A DNA stretch of 25,878 nucleotides from UBA8106 sp913052135. GTDB taxonomy: Bacteria; Acidobacteriota; Vicinamibacteria; Vicinamibacterales; UBA823. Where the stretch lies: NCBI GenBank assembly GCA_913052135.1, contig CAJXDY010000033.1, positions 1 through 25,878 on the forward strand, given 5' to 3'. Below the pieces are notes generated by a model, which was given only the letters and a program-made list of their open reading frames with translations, was not told the DNA's origin and did not search any database. A program made the translations under genes and the position numbers. Positions 15,835 to 24,484 of this stretch are shown piece by piece (position 1 is the stretch's first letter; each line of letters starts with the position of its first letter).

Positions 15835-16689
15835 ATGTCTGCCATCCGATCAATTGGTGTCGTCGGTGCAGGAACCATGGGCAATGGTATCGCTCAGGTC
15901 TTCGCACAGGCAGGATTTAACGTTTACTTGCAGGACACGGTCCTTGATGCGTTAGACCGAGCACGCACGACCATTGAAGCCAGCTTGGGGCGACTCGTAT
16001 CCAAGAACATCCTGCGCCAAGACGAGCGTGACGCGACTCTCGAACGGCTGTCTACGGTCAGGGATCTGGGAGCATTCTCTGAGGTTGACTACATCGTGGA
16101 GGCGATCATTGAAGACACTGATGCGAAGAAAAACCTCTTCACCGCGCTAGATAGTCTTGTTGGCTCTTCTGTGATTCTCGCGTCCAACACGTCTTCGATC
16201 TCAATCAGCACATTGGCTGCCGCGACTGCACGACCCGACCGTGTGATCGGTATGCACTTCATGAATCCAGCGCCCCTCATGCCTCTCGTCGAACTGGTCA
16301 AAGGTCAACACACCTCACAGGAAACGATGGCGGCAGCAGCCGCGCTTTGCGACCGACTAGAGAAAACAGCAGTCGAGTCTGCCGACCGTCCGGGCTTTAT
16401 TGCGAATCGCATTCTTATGCCGATGATCAACGAAGCAATCTATGCACTGATGGACAACGTGGGAACAGCCGAGGCTATTGATACCGTCATGAAGCTGGGC
16501 ATGAAGCATCCCATGGGACCATTGGCCCTTGCAGATCTCATCGGTCTCGATGTGTGTCTGGACATCATGCAGGTCTTGCACGAGGGATTTGGCGACGATA
16601 AGTATCAACCGTGCCCCCTGTTGAGAAAAATGGTCGAGGCCAGAACTCTTGGCCGAAAAACTGGTGCTGGATTCTACAATTATTCCTAA
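15835..16689 (+). CDS. 3-hydroxybutyryl-CoA dehydrogenase
   Basis: This NAD(P)-dependent enzyme interconverts acetoacetyl-CoA and (S)-3-hydroxybutyryl-CoA. The ATG at 15835 gives 284 residues, which is the family norm; earlier in-frame ATGs fall inside the thiolase gene. The N-terminal Rossmann fold has GAGTMG at 11-16, the hinge contains VEAIIED (88-94) and SNTSSISI (117-124), and the catalytic His141 and Asn144 are in MHFMNPAP. The C-terminal helical domain includes GFIANRILMPMINEA and GMKHPMGPLALADLIGLD. It is placed between thiolase and a GNAT gene. Assignment to short-chain substrate is by length and single-domain form. Confidence 0.94.
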   Translation: MSAIRSIGVVGAGTMGNGIAQVFAQAGFNVYLQDTVLDALDRARTTIEASLGRLVSKNILRQDERDATLERLSTVRDLGAFSEVDYIVEAIIEDTDAKKNLFTALDSLVGSSVILASNTSSISISTLAAATARPDRVIGMHFMNPAPLMPLVELVKGQHTSQETMAAAAALCDRLEKTAVESADRPGFIANRILMPMINEAIYALMDNVGTAEAIDTVMKLGMKHPMGPLALADLIGLDVCLDIMQVLHEGFGDDKYQPCPLLRKMVEARTLGRKTGAGFYNYS

Positions 16690-16699
16690 ACGGAGCCAT

Positions 16700-17149
16700 A
16701 TGTCGTTGACACCCCCCGTGCAACTAGCCACATCCGATGAAGACATCCTAGCCTGTCACCAGGTCATGCATGAACTGCGACCACACATCGACGAAGAGGA
16801 GTTTGTCTCTAGGGTGCGCGCCCAAGCACAAGTCAATGATTTTCAATTAGCCTACCTCCGAGACCAAAATTTGATTGTCGCTGTCGCGGGATTTCGAATC
16901 GGCTACAACCTGGCATGGGGACACTATCTATATGTGGACGACCTGGTGACACGTGCCACACATCGATCCCAGGGATTCGGAGCAATCTTACTTCGGTGGT
17001 TACACGACTTTGCCCGGAAAGCCGGCTGCGACCAACTGCATCTTGACTCAGGGCATCAACGTAAAGGCGCGCACCAATTTTACGAACGCCACGAGATGTC
17101 AAGCACCGCGCTGCATTTCGCTAGTGCGATCAAGCCCAACTCCGCCTGA
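16700..17149 (+). CDS. GNAT-family N-acetyltransferase
   Basis: The protein has 149 residues from an ATG at 16700 that follows a GGAG site, 10 bp after the dehydrogenase stop. The acetyl-CoA binding loop appears as RSQGFGAILLRWL, preceded by the core strand YLYVDDLVT and followed by AGCDQLHLDSGH and HQFYERH, typical of GNAT motif A and B. Substrates of this family range from protein N-termini to aminoglycosides and polyamines, and nothing here points to one. The gene converges with the DUF4340 gene 23 bp away. Cotranscription with the thiolase pair is likely from spacing. Confidence 0.88.
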   Translation: MSLTPPVQLATSDEDILACHQVMHELRPHIDEEEFVSRVRAQAQVNDFQLAYLRDQNLIVAVAGFRIGYNLAWGHYLYVDDLVTRATHRSQGFGAILLRWLHDFARKAGCDQLHLDSGHQRKGAHQFYERHEMSSTALHFASAIKPNSA

Positions 17150-17172
17150 TCACGACAGCTGCCTCGTTGCAA

Positions 17173-18540
17173 CTAATTGGCCTTGTCTTTTGTGAGGTCA
17201 GTGCGCGTGAGATGCACTTTGTCGAAACTTTGTGACGAAATGACGTAATACCACGGTGCAAACCGTGCCTCGAGTTCCGCGATGCGATCCGTGCGACGAG
17301 CCATGTCAGACTGCCACGTCGTGTGCACTTCATATTGCGCTTTATTGGTCCGATCGGCATCCGTCAGGTCACTCTCCTCCTTGCCTTCAAACGCCATGTT
17401 GCTCGGCAACGGTGGTTCTGAAAATCGATCCGCCTCAAATTCGACCGTGATAAACAGGTACCGATTTTCACCAGGACCGGACGATGCATCGGCTGTCTCT
17501 GTCGCGCCGGCAGAGATCGCTTCGCCCGTCCCGTACAGGACCTCACCGAATCGTAACGTGTACAGGATCCCTTCGGACGAACGGACCTCCAGATCACCTT
17601 CGTTCGATCGTAACCCTCCATCACGCGTCAAATAGTACCCACGGCTCTGCAACGACAGCACGTCAGCACGAGCGAGCCCCGCTGCTGCATCGAGTTGGGT
17701 CAAGTTTGCTGAAAGTCCAGGTGGCTTTGGTCGAACACCAACGATCGACAATCCGTCGATCGCCGACAACAGACCGTTGACCTTGCTCTCATCAATTTCA
17801 CGATTATTCGGCATGCGTCGATCGCCTAACCAAGTACCGTCCGTCTTGCTGACTGTCACGATATCGCGTTCGGCAATCGTATAGGTGCGTTCATTGATCG
17901 AGTAATCATGCAATACAATCCGATCAATTTCGTCGCGCTCAACCAACAGCAGGTCCGCCTCAATCCAGTCTGCAAATTGCGTCGAGAGATCGATATCCAT
18001 GCGTGCGGCGTACACCCGTTTCTGATCCGGCAACCGCACAAACCTGAAGCCAGCGCGGTCCTCTGGCTCATTTCCAATGATGAAATCAGCCAGCGCTACT
18101 TCATTATCCCCTCGGAGCGTCACACGTGTCCCCCGTCCGACAAAAGAGGTCTCGGTGTCATCCACTGGGTCCAGCACACCTAAAGCCTGATGGTCAGCCA
18201 CGTTGTCCGACCGGAAATCATCGCGGGTAATCCCGATAACCGCGGCAGCTGTTTCTGCCAGACGGTCAGCCCCGTCCGCGGGGTACTCATAATGCGAGGG
18301 AATCGTCCACACGCCGTCCTGATTCGTGACTTTGAATGGTCTTGCTGCTGCGGTCTCTTCGTCGAACTCGACGACCTCAAGTGTTAAGGCTGTATTCGGG
18401 TCAGTAAAGTCTGGGAAAAACGGTTCACCTCGATCGGCGAACGCATCCGGTGTCGAGATTCGAGGCACGCTGACTAGTGCGAGACCTGCCAATCCCACTG
18501 CGGCCACAACCAGATAGATTGTCTTTTTTGTTTCGTCCAT
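17173..18540 (-). CDS. DUF4340-containing envelope protein
   Basis: The 455-residue protein starts at the ATG at 18540, preceded by GAGG, two bases beyond the stop of the gldFG-type gene. It has one N-terminal transmembrane segment (about residues 7-24, YLVVAAVGLAGLALVSV) and the rest is predicted outside the membrane with beta-rich repeats. The first half carries FKVTNQDGVWTIP and AIDGLSIV segments, and repeated short motifs characteristic of DUF4340. The last 60 residues are charged with helical content. DUF4340 proteins usually sit next to GldG-like genes, as here, and are thought to be part of the same ABC machine; the molecular role is unknown. Confidence 0.83.
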   Translation of the reverse strand: MDETKKTIYLVVAAVGLAGLALVSVPRISTPDAFADRGEPFFPDFTDPNTALTLEVVEFDEETAAARPFKVTNQDGVWTIPSHYEYPADGADRLAETAAAVIGITRDDFRSDNVADHQALGVLDPVDDTETSFVGRGTRVTLRGDNEVALADFIIGNEPEDRAGFRFVRLPDQKRVYAARMDIDLSTQFADWIEADLLLVERDEIDRIVLHDYSINERTYTIAERDIVTVSKTDGTWLGDRRMPNNREIDESKVNGLLSAIDGLSIVGVRPKPPGLSANLTQLDAAAGLARADVLSLQSRGYYLTRDGGLRSNEGDLEVRSSEGILYTLRFGEVLYGTGEAISAGATETADASSGPGENRYLFITVEFEADRFSEPPLPSNMAFEGKEESDLTDADRTNKAQYEVHTTWQSDMARRTDRIAELEARFAPWYYVISSQSFDKVHLTRTDLTKDKAN

Positions 18541-18542
18541 TT

Positions 18543-21272
18543 CTAAGTCCTCACACGTCGTATCGCAGCCGTACTGGCTCGCTCGCATCGCTGGCGCCTG
18601 ATAAAGACCATGACCCCAAGGGCGAATACCGGGATCGGCGGTAACAGCACCGCAAACGTCCGAATTGAACTCTGAATGTTTCGAATCTGAGATTCCATGG
18701 TTTCCTTACTGCTCTCAATTTCCATGTCACGCTCAGCTTCGATGTTCGTCTTTAACACCTCAAAACGTCGATTTTCGACCTCTTGCAGATTCCGCGCCAT
18801 AATCTCCTTTGCGCGCTGATCAAGGTCCTCTCGATTTTGCACTTCCTGTACACGCGAATCGAGTCGACTCTGGGCTTCCGCCAAAGCTTGGTCCGCCTCA
18901 CTTTCGGCCTGCTGCTCTTCAATGGCGCGTTGCTCAATATAGGACCTGGTGTTCGCTTCCACTGTCGTCAGTGTTCTATGACGAACACGGCGATTGCGAA
19001 GCGTCACAAATGATTCGTCGCCAACCAGGACGTCGATCGCATTCAAAAAGAAGGTAACGTTATCGAAATTAAGGTTCCCGGCACCCATCTGTCTGATCTG
19101 AAAGAATTGCTGCGAGATAAAATCAAGATCAGCAATCACAATCGCATTAATGCCCGTCGAACCCGCTCCAGACCCACTGGCCTCCTCACTGTCTTCTGGC
19201 GCTGACTCGCCAGTAACCAGTTGATCTCCAGACCGAATGTGTGCGGCCAGAACGTACTCGCTTGCATCCGGACGATGTGGCAAATTGCGATTTATCTGCG
19301 CGCCCAAGAAACCTCGCTGCACCATTTGGAAATAGGGAAAGGTTCCTGAGACCTGGCTGGATGTCACCAACGGCTCAAAGTTAGATGCGCTGTCCACTGT
19401 GGGACTTAGATGACCGGGATACAGCATGGCCAATTCCTGCAGTTCCGCAGTCGACCGATGATCTAGATTAAATGGCGCTTTACTCTGATTGCCGGTCCCA
19501 ACAAACACCACTTCGGGCGGTAAATGCGCAAGATCGGGATGCGGATTGTACGCATCCCACAAGATACTGCTTGAATCCCAACGCACCCCTAACGAAGTGA
19601 GCAACGCCTGAATGTCGCCCTTCGGTGTTGGTGGTGGCTGATTTTGCTGCGTGAATGGATTCTGGCCGGCGCCAGGGGCCTCCGACGGAGAGAGACTCAG
19701 GTCAACGGTTGGTAACGGATCAACAAGGAGCAGGGTTGGTTGACCTTGTTCAATGTACGCCTGCAGATGATCCATCTCTTCCTGAGAGAGTGAGGAGGGT
19801 AACACGACCACTAACCCGTCCACCTGCTCCGTAATCGGCCCGGAGGGAGTGATCTCCACCACTTCATACTGTTTCCGTAATTCCTCAACGACCGCCCAGG
19901 GTGGCGTGCTCCGGAACGTCTGGAAATCCAATCCTCCGAAAAGTCGAATGCCAGTATTCACGACACCGATTCGCTTGCGCTCGGTGCGGGCCACCACACG
20001 CATGGAGCGCGCAATCTCATATTCAGCCGGTAATCCGCGATCAAAAAACGGAATCACCTGCTCTTCAGCCCCACACGTAAATGCAAGCCCGAGGAACACG
20101 TCGGCAAACCCAGCTCGCGCACTACTCAATTGTGGAATTTCACGCGCCGTAATACCGAATTGCTCGCGCGCATTCCGCGCCTCCTGTGTATAAGGCTCGG
20201 TTTCGTGAATCACCACCTCAACCTTCGAACCCCCTACCGCATCAATCTCCGCTAACAAGTTCAGCAGGGTAGAGCGCATTTGCACATATTGTTCGGGCAC
20301 CGTGGGACTGACAAATGCTTGAATGAAGACCGGTCGATCCGTAGACAGTTCATCAACCAAATTACGAGTTTCGTCCGAGAGCGAATGAAGTCCTTCAGCC
20401 GTTAAGTCCATCCGTAGGTTCGCACGACTCAAAATAACCCCGACACTGATCACCGCAATCGCGACGGCAACCGCCCGGATCAACTGATGTCCCCAAGTTG
20501 GGATACTGCCTGCAATCTTCGGCCAGTGCCGACGGCCGATCAACAACACGTTGAGATAGAGAAAGACTCCCGTCACGAGCAGGAAGTACAGCAGACCCGC
20601 AAAACTAACAACGCCACGGGAAAATTCGAAGAAATGACCCACCACGCCGAGCGGCTCCAGCAGTCGCCCTAAACTTGTACTAAATAGCGTGGCCGTCGTT
20701 TCGATCATCACGAGTGCTGCACAAAACACTGCGCCCAAAATGAACGCGAGTGTTACATTTGCGGTGAGCAAAGACGCTAGCATCCCGACAGCAATCAGCG
20801 CACCGCCGAGTAGCCAATACCCCACATAGTTCCCGATGACTAATCCCGGGTCAGGGCTCCCCAGAAACATCAACACCAGCACATGACTGAACGACAAAGC
20901 CACGGCAGCCGTATAGACCCCAAGCACTGCGAGATATTTGCCAAGGACCACCTCGATATCTCCAGCCGGCAGTGTCAACAACAACTCATCGGTTCCCTGT
21001 TTGCGTTCTTCCGCCCAGACCGCCATCGTCAACGCGGGAATAAAGAAAATGAGCAGATACGGAAAGAGCGCATTTAATTGGTCAAGCGTTGCCAGGTTAT
21101 CGAGAAAGAATCGGTCCTGCCAAAAAGCCGCGGCTGCACTGAGAAAAATAAATACGGTGATAAATACGTATCCAGAGGGACTACTAAAATAGATCCGTAA
21201 ATCACGTCGGGCAAGCGCGCGAATCACGGGAATATTTAACCGCACATTCAAGTTCAGGTTTAACAACCTCAC
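18543..21272 (-). CDS. GldF-GldG fusion, ABC transporter permease with auxiliary domain
   Basis: The 909-residue protein combines two components that are separate in gliding Bacteroidetes. Residues 1-246 are an ABC-2 permease with six hydrophobic segments and the EERKQGTDELLLTLP amphipathic loop (88-102). Residues from about 264 on are GldG-like: a membrane anchor (264-282), RMDLTAEGLHSLSDETR (287-303), and an ABC-auxiliary periplasmic region containing VVVLPSSLSQEEMDHLQAYI and LLLVDPLP. A long charged coiled coil (about 785-865) precedes a last transmembrane helix (872-891). It begins with a GTG overlapping the gldA stop (GTGA) and ends two bases before the DUF4340 start. Gliding is not implied: relatives occur widely in non-gliding bacteria with unknown cargo. 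Confidence 0.88.
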   Translation of the reverse strand: MRLLNLNLNVRLNIPVIRALARRDLRIYFSSPSGYVFITVFIFLSAAAAFWQDRFFLDNLATLDQLNALFPYLLIFFIPALTMAVWAEERKQGTDELLLTLPAGDIEVVLGKYLAVLGVYTAAVALSFSHVLVLMFLGSPDPGLVIGNYVGYWLLGGALIAVGMLASLLTANVTLAFILGAVFCAALVMIETTATLFSTSLGRLLEPLGVVGHFFEFSRGVVSFAGLLYFLLVTGVFLYLNVLLIGRRHWPKIAGSIPTWGHQLIRAVAVAIAVISVGVILSRANLRMDLTAEGLHSLSDETRNLVDELSTDRPVFIQAFVSPTVPEQYVQMRSTLLNLLAEIDAVGGSKVEVVIHETEPYTQEARNAREQFGITAREIPQLSSARAGFADVFLGLAFTCGAEEQVIPFFDRGLPAEYEIARSMRVVARTERKRIGVVNTGIRLFGGLDFQTFRSTPPWAVVEELRKQYEVVEITPSGPITEQVDGLVVVLPSSLSQEEMDHLQAYIEQGQPTLLLVDPLPTVDLSLSPSEAPGAGQNPFTQQNQPPPTPKGDIQALLTSLGVRWDSSSILWDAYNPHPDLAHLPPEVVFVGTGNQSKAPFNLDHRSTAELQELAMLYPGHLSPTVDSASNFEPLVTSSQVSGTFPYFQMVQRGFLGAQINRNLPHRPDASEYVLAAHIRSGDQLVTGESAPEDSEEASGSGAGSTGINAIVIADLDFISQQFFQIRQMGAGNLNFDNVTFFLNAIDVLVGDESFVTLRNRRVRHRTLTTVEANTRSYIEQRAIEEQQAESEADQALAEAQSRLDSRVQEVQNREDLDQRAKEIMARNLQEVENRRFEVLKTNIEAERDMEIESSKETMESQIRNIQSSIRTFAVLLPPIPVFALGVMVFIRRQRCERASTAAIRRVRT

Positions 21273-22063
21273 AATGCCACCGTACCTGTCTTGTCACCTG
21301 CTGACTCAGTCTGCACCGACACCTCGCTTCGCTCATCACTCGTGAGTCGATAAAACGGTTGCTCCAACGAACCGCCGCCATCGCGAAGTTCAGTCGGTGT
21401 GCCATCAAACACAAGCTCACCGTTGTGCACAAACAAGACGCGGTCAGCAATTGCGTCTACCTCCTGCAGGATGTGCGTCGAAATCAACACCGTTTTCGTC
21501 CGGCCAAGGATCCGAATATTTTCACGGAACTGTCGGATCTGGTTCGGGTCGAGACCCGCAGTGGGCTCGTCCATAATCAGTACGTCGGGATCGTGAAGTA
21601 AGGCCTGTGCCAGGCCTACGCGCTGACGTAATCCTCGAGACAACTTGTTAATCGGTTTGTCGAGTACTTGCTGCAAGGCACATAGTTCCCGCACGGCCGC
21701 GATTCGACGTTGCAGTCGGTCCGCGTCAATCTCACGTGCTTCACCAAAAAAAGTGAGTAATTCAAGAGGTGTCATCTCGGCGTAGAGTGGACCATTCTCT
21801 GGCAAATATCCTAAGTGCTTGGCTGCGCCAATCCGATCACGGCGCACTTCACATCCCGCAATCGCCGCGCTACCCGCAGTTGGTGCGAGGTACCCCGTCA
21901 GAAGCTTCATCGTGGTGGTCTTTCCGGCACCATTGGGACCAAGAAAGGCAACAATCTGCCCTTGGGGAATGGCAAAGGACAATCGTCGAACGGCAACAAA
22001 CTCGCCATAGTACTTACTGAGGCCTTTCGCCTCAATCATCACCTTTGCAGACTCATTTGACAT
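21269..22063 (-). CDS. ABC transporter ATPase, GldA-like
   Basis: The 264-residue ATPase has Walker A GPNGAGKTT (42-50), signature LSRGLRQR (141-148), Walker B VLIMDEP (161-167) and switch His197 in STHILQE. The CLGYLPENGPLYAEMTPLEL region and the ARxID pattern are typical of GldA/YxlF-type ABC-2 ATPases. Its stop overlaps the GTG of the fusion permease, marking a single functional unit with the DUF4340 protein. It is first in the leftward operon, and its promoter must lie in the 358-bp gap shared with recA. Confidence 0.9.
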   Translation of the reverse strand: MSNESAKVMIEAKGLSKYYGEFVAVRRLSFAIPQGQIVAFLGPNGAGKTTTMKLLTGYLAPTAGSAAIAGCEVRRDRIGAAKHLGYLPENGPLYAEMTPLELLTFFGEAREIDADRLQRRIAAVRELCALQQVLDKPINKLSRGLRQRVGLAQALLHDPDVLIMDEPTAGLDPNQIRQFRENIRILGRTKTVLISTHILQEVDAIADRVLFVHNGELVFDGTPTELRDGGGSLEQPFYRLTSDERSEVSVQTESAGDKTGTVAL

Positions 22064-22421
22064 AGCGTGCTCTCAGCATCCCTTTCCGTATTTGATCGTA
22101 AACATAAAAGTGTAGTCTGAACTTTTTGAAAAGTGTAGCCTTGAGAATAAAAATGATTGCCGGACACCCGTTGAAGAAAGCCCCATGCACAACATCAGGA
22201 ACTTCCGGCGCAAGATGTTAGGAGAGGCGAAAGTCTTTGTGGCTATAAGATATTGATAATAATAGCGATAATCATATTTCTATCAGTAGTTTCGCTTGAC
22301 TTCCTTTAATCAGACCTCTAAAATTCCGTTCAAGCACAATCTTGGGTATCATGCCAATATATGTAACGACGTGCATGTCAACACAGCAGAATCCATACAT
22401 ACTTAATCAATAGGGAGTTCT
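22064..22421. promoter_or_regulatory. Divergent intergenic region between the gldA-like gene and recA
   Basis: This is the longest gap without a gene (358 bp). It is AT-richer than its surroundings and contains a 10-bp direct repeat AAAAGTGTAG at 22106-22115 and 22129-22138, an inverted repeat ACTTTT/AAAAGT at 22121-22134 that overlaps the second copy, two GATAAT copies 12 bp apart (22255-22260 and 22267-22272), and the recA promoter. No ORF with coding character or clear hairpin terminator was found. I looked for a LexA operator of the CTGT-N8-ACAG, GAAC-N4-GTTC or GTTC-N7-GTTC types and saw no convincing match. Confidence 0.6.
22296..22324 (+). promoter_or_regulatory. sigma70-type promoter of recA
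   Basis: TTGACT at 22296-22301 and TAAAAT at 22319-22324 are spaced by exactly 17 bp. Both boxes are five-of-six matches to the consensus. The expected transcription start is near 22331, about 90 bp before the recA ATG, which has a good GGGAG ribosome binding site at 22413-22417. Confidence 0.65.
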
Positions 22422-23459
22422 ATGGCTGGTGATCGAAACGAGCAAGACCGAGGCAAAGCAATTGAAATAGCTGTCGGCCAAATCGAAAAGCAATTTGGAA
22501 AAGGGTCGATCATGCGTCTCGGGCAAGACGCGGCCGTCGCCATTCCGAGTATCTCGACTGGTGCGGTGAGTATTGATTACGCGCTCGGTGTCGGTGGCGT
22601 TCCACGAGGACGGGTGACCGAAATTTTCGGTCCTGAAGCGTCTGGAAAAACTACACTCGCGCTGCAAGTAATCGCACAGGCTCAGTTGGCTGGTGGAATG
22701 GCCGCGTTCGTCGATGCGGAGCATGCCCTTGATGCCACCTATGCACAGAATCTAGGAATCAATTTAGAAGATCTTCTCGTGTCGCAACCCGATCACGGTG
22801 AACAGGCCCTGGAAATTGTCGAAGTGCTAGTTCGGTCTGGCGGCGTGGATGTTATTGTCGTTGACTCGGTCGCCGCTTTAGTCCCTCGAGCAGAAATTGA
22901 GGGAGACATGGGCGACGCCCAGATGGGATTGCAGGCGCGTCTCATGTCTCAGGCACTCAGGAAACTGACCGGCGTGGTCGCCAAATCAAAAACCTCGCTG
23001 ATTTTTATTAACCAGCTGCGACAAAAAATTGGAGTGATGTTCGGCAATCCGGAAACCACGACAGGCGGCCGAGCGTTAAAGTTTTACGCCTCGGTCCGGA
23101 TTGATATTCGTCGTATTGGCGCAATCAAGGATGGCGATGCCGTGGTCGGTGGACGCACACGCGTCAAGGTTGTCAAGAATAAGGTCGCCCCACCGTTTCG
23201 CCAGGCGGAGTTCGACATCATGTACGGAGAGGGAATCTCCCGTGAAGGCGACCTGTTGGATCTCGCGGTCGACCAGAAGATTATCGACAAAAGCGGCACG
23301 TGGTTTTCCTACGACGGTGAACGCCTAGGTCAAGGCCGTGAAAAGGTTAAACTCTTTCTCAAAGAGCATCCCGATACCCTCCAAGCCATCGACCATAAGG
23401 TGCGACGAGAACTCGGCCTCATTCGTGAGGAGACAGCGACAGAAGCCGCGAAGGCATGA
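22422..23459 (+). CDS. recA: Recombinase RecA
   Basis: RecA polymerises on single-stranded DNA, drives homologous strand exchange and triggers LexA cleavage. The 345-residue protein has Walker A GPEASGKTT (70-78), the VVDSVAALVP Walker B region (146-155), the DNA-binding loop with QMGLQARLMSQALRKLTG (168-184) and the KIGVMFGNPETTTGG region (202-216). The C-terminal domain and charged tail are complete. ATG at 22422 is preceded by GGGAG. The PAP2 gene begins 14 bp after the stop. RecA is the best phylogenetic marker in the window. Confidence 0.98.
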   Translation: MAGDRNEQDRGKAIEIAVGQIEKQFGKGSIMRLGQDAAVAIPSISTGAVSIDYALGVGGVPRGRVTEIFGPEASGKTTLALQVIAQAQLAGGMAAFVDAEHALDATYAQNLGINLEDLLVSQPDHGEQALEIVEVLVRSGGVDVIVVDSVAALVPRAEIEGDMGDAQMGLQARLMSQALRKLTGVVAKSKTSLIFINQLRQKIGVMFGNPETTTGGRALKFYASVRIDIRRIGAIKDGDAVVGGRTRVKVVKNKVAPPFRQAEFDIMYGEGISREGDLLDLAVDQKIIDKSGTWFSYDGERLGQGREKVKLFLKEHPDTLQAIDHKVRRELGLIREETATEAAKA

Positions 23460-23473
23460 CCTGAGGCAATCTG

Positions 23474-24040
23474 ATGTTGGAGGTGCTCCTCTCTCTTGAT
23501 ACGACACTCCTTCAGTGGATGCTCGCATGGGCCCAACCACCCTGGCTCACAGAACTCTTTATCACGCTGAGTACGCCCGGTGTAAATCCTGCCATTTGGA
23601 TCATAGTTGCCCTACTTGTGGGCATCCGCCGACCCGCATTGCGAATGGGCTCCTGGCAGGTTGTAATTGCCGTCCTCGTCACTGTCCTCGTGGTTGATGG
23701 CGTGATAAAACCGTTAGTGGCCCGTGACCGACCCGCACAGCGGAATCCCTCGATCCAAGCGACTGTGCTAACACCAGACAGCCACTCGTTTCCTTCAGGA
23801 CACGCCGCGTCGGCTGCTGCCGGTGCCTACGCCCTCTCGCGACTGCTCCCCCGTGCGCGCATCGCTCTGTGGTTCGTCGCCATCCTCGTTGGGTGGTCTC
23901 GACTCGCCCTTGGCGTGCATTATCCACTCGACGTGATTGGGGGGATGCTCGTCGGACTGTGTTGCAGCGCCTTCGTACTCGGGAGAACCGTATGGTATAG
24001 TCGAGATCCCTCCAAGCGTATTCCTAACGGGCCGAGGTAG
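23474..24040 (+). CDS. PAP2-family membrane phosphatase
   Basis: This 188-residue protein has five or six transmembrane segments and the three PAP2 motifs: K79xxxxxRP (KPLVARDRP, 79-86, a KX5RP form one residue shorter in spacing than the KX6RP consensus), PSGH at 107-110, and SR-x5-H-x3-D at 142-153 (SRLALGVHYPLD). Family members dephosphorylate lipid pyrophosphates such as undecaprenyl pyrophosphate, phosphatidic acid or phosphatidylglycerophosphate at the periplasmic face. It lies 14 bp downstream of recA. The TAG stop at 24038-24040 falls inside the tRNA-Phe gene, so the coding region and tRNA overlap by 10 nt. Confidence 0.9.
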   Translation: MLEVLLSLDTTLLQWMLAWAQPPWLTELFITLSTPGVNPAIWIIVALLVGIRRPALRMGSWQVVIAVLVTVLVVDGVIKPLVARDRPAQRNPSIQATVLTPDSHSFPSGHAASAAAGAYALSRLLPRARIALWFVAILVGWSRLALGVHYPLDVIGGMLVGLCCSAFVLGRTVWYSRDPSKRIPNGPR

Positions 24041-24106
24041 CTCAGTCGGTAGAGCACACGACTGAAAATCGTGGTGTCGGCAGTTCAATTCTGCCCCTCG
24101 GCACCA
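24031..24106 (+). tRNA. tRNA-Phe (GAA)
   Basis: The 76-nt cloverleaf folds fully: acceptor stem GCCGAGG (24031-24037) with CCTCGGC (24096-24102), D arm AGCTCAGTCGGTAGAGC, anticodon stem CACGA/TCGTG at 24057-24061 and 24069-24073, anticodon GAA at 24064-24066, and T arm with GTTCAAT. The CCA end is encoded (24104-24106). The 5' end overlaps the PAP2 stop codon. tRNA genes are common integration targets, and a recombinase remnant follows. Confidence 0.95.
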
Positions 24107-24194
24107 TTTTCCCTAACAATTTTTCGCGTTTCTGATCGACACAAATTCACGTCGGGCGATTTGTGCTAACGATGTGCTAATTTGTTAAAAAAAC
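24107..24194. repeat. Short repeats between tRNA-Phe and the recombinase remnant
   Basis: An inverted repeat CACAAAT (24140-24146) / ATTTGTG (24159-24165) has a 12-nt loop, and its right arm runs into a tandem pair TGTGCTAA (24162-24169 and 24173-24180) separated by CGA. The area is otherwise featureless and T-rich right after the tRNA. Such clusters near an integrase can be recombination or arm-binding sites. Function is not shown. Confidence 0.5.
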
Positions 24195-24476
24195 TCATTG
24201 CAACCCACTCGCGTGAGGCGACTCAGCTACGTCACCAGTCGGCTCCGCTGACGCTTCCAGTCTTTCCAGCGCTTCGACCATTCGCACAGGTGAAGTCTTC
24301 ACATAGCGTGAGGTTGTGGTGATGTTCGCATGACCAAGAAACTCACGCACCACACTCAGGTCAGCTTGCGACTCCAGTAATCCACACGCGAACTCCCGAC
24401 GCAGATCATGGAAGTGCAGATTGGTAATCCCTGCTCGACGGCAGGTGTTTCGCCACGGAGTCTTTCGGCGGGCCAA
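24195..24476 (-). pseudogene. Tyrosine recombinase (phage-type integrase), C-terminal remnant
   Basis: Only about 93 residues remain of a normal 300-400. They contain the catalytic C-terminal half: HDLR at 23-26 (HxxR), LGH at 47-49, and the nucleophile tyrosine Tyr58 in TTTSRYVK. The first catalytic arginine and the whole DNA-binding N-terminal domain are missing. The frame is closed just upstream by a TAG inside the sequence next to the 20-bp palindrome, and the only start available is a TTG at 24476, so it is a broken gene. Its 3' end lies 89 bp from tRNA-Phe, the usual location of an integrase at attL. It reads as the scar of an element that once used this tRNA. Catalytic activity is not expected. 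Confidence 0.85.
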
Positions 24477-24484
24477 AAAAATCG

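Noticed and set aside
22251..22280. Fur-box-like GATAAT-rich stretch upstream of recA
   Set aside because: Only a partial match to the 19-bp consensus, in an AT-rich region, and next to recA where iron control has no clear logic.
22325..22421. LexA operator near the recA start
   Set aside because: No CTGT-N8-ACAG, GAAC-N4-GTTC or GTTC-N7-GTTC match was found; the phylum-specific motif may differ, so absence is not informative.
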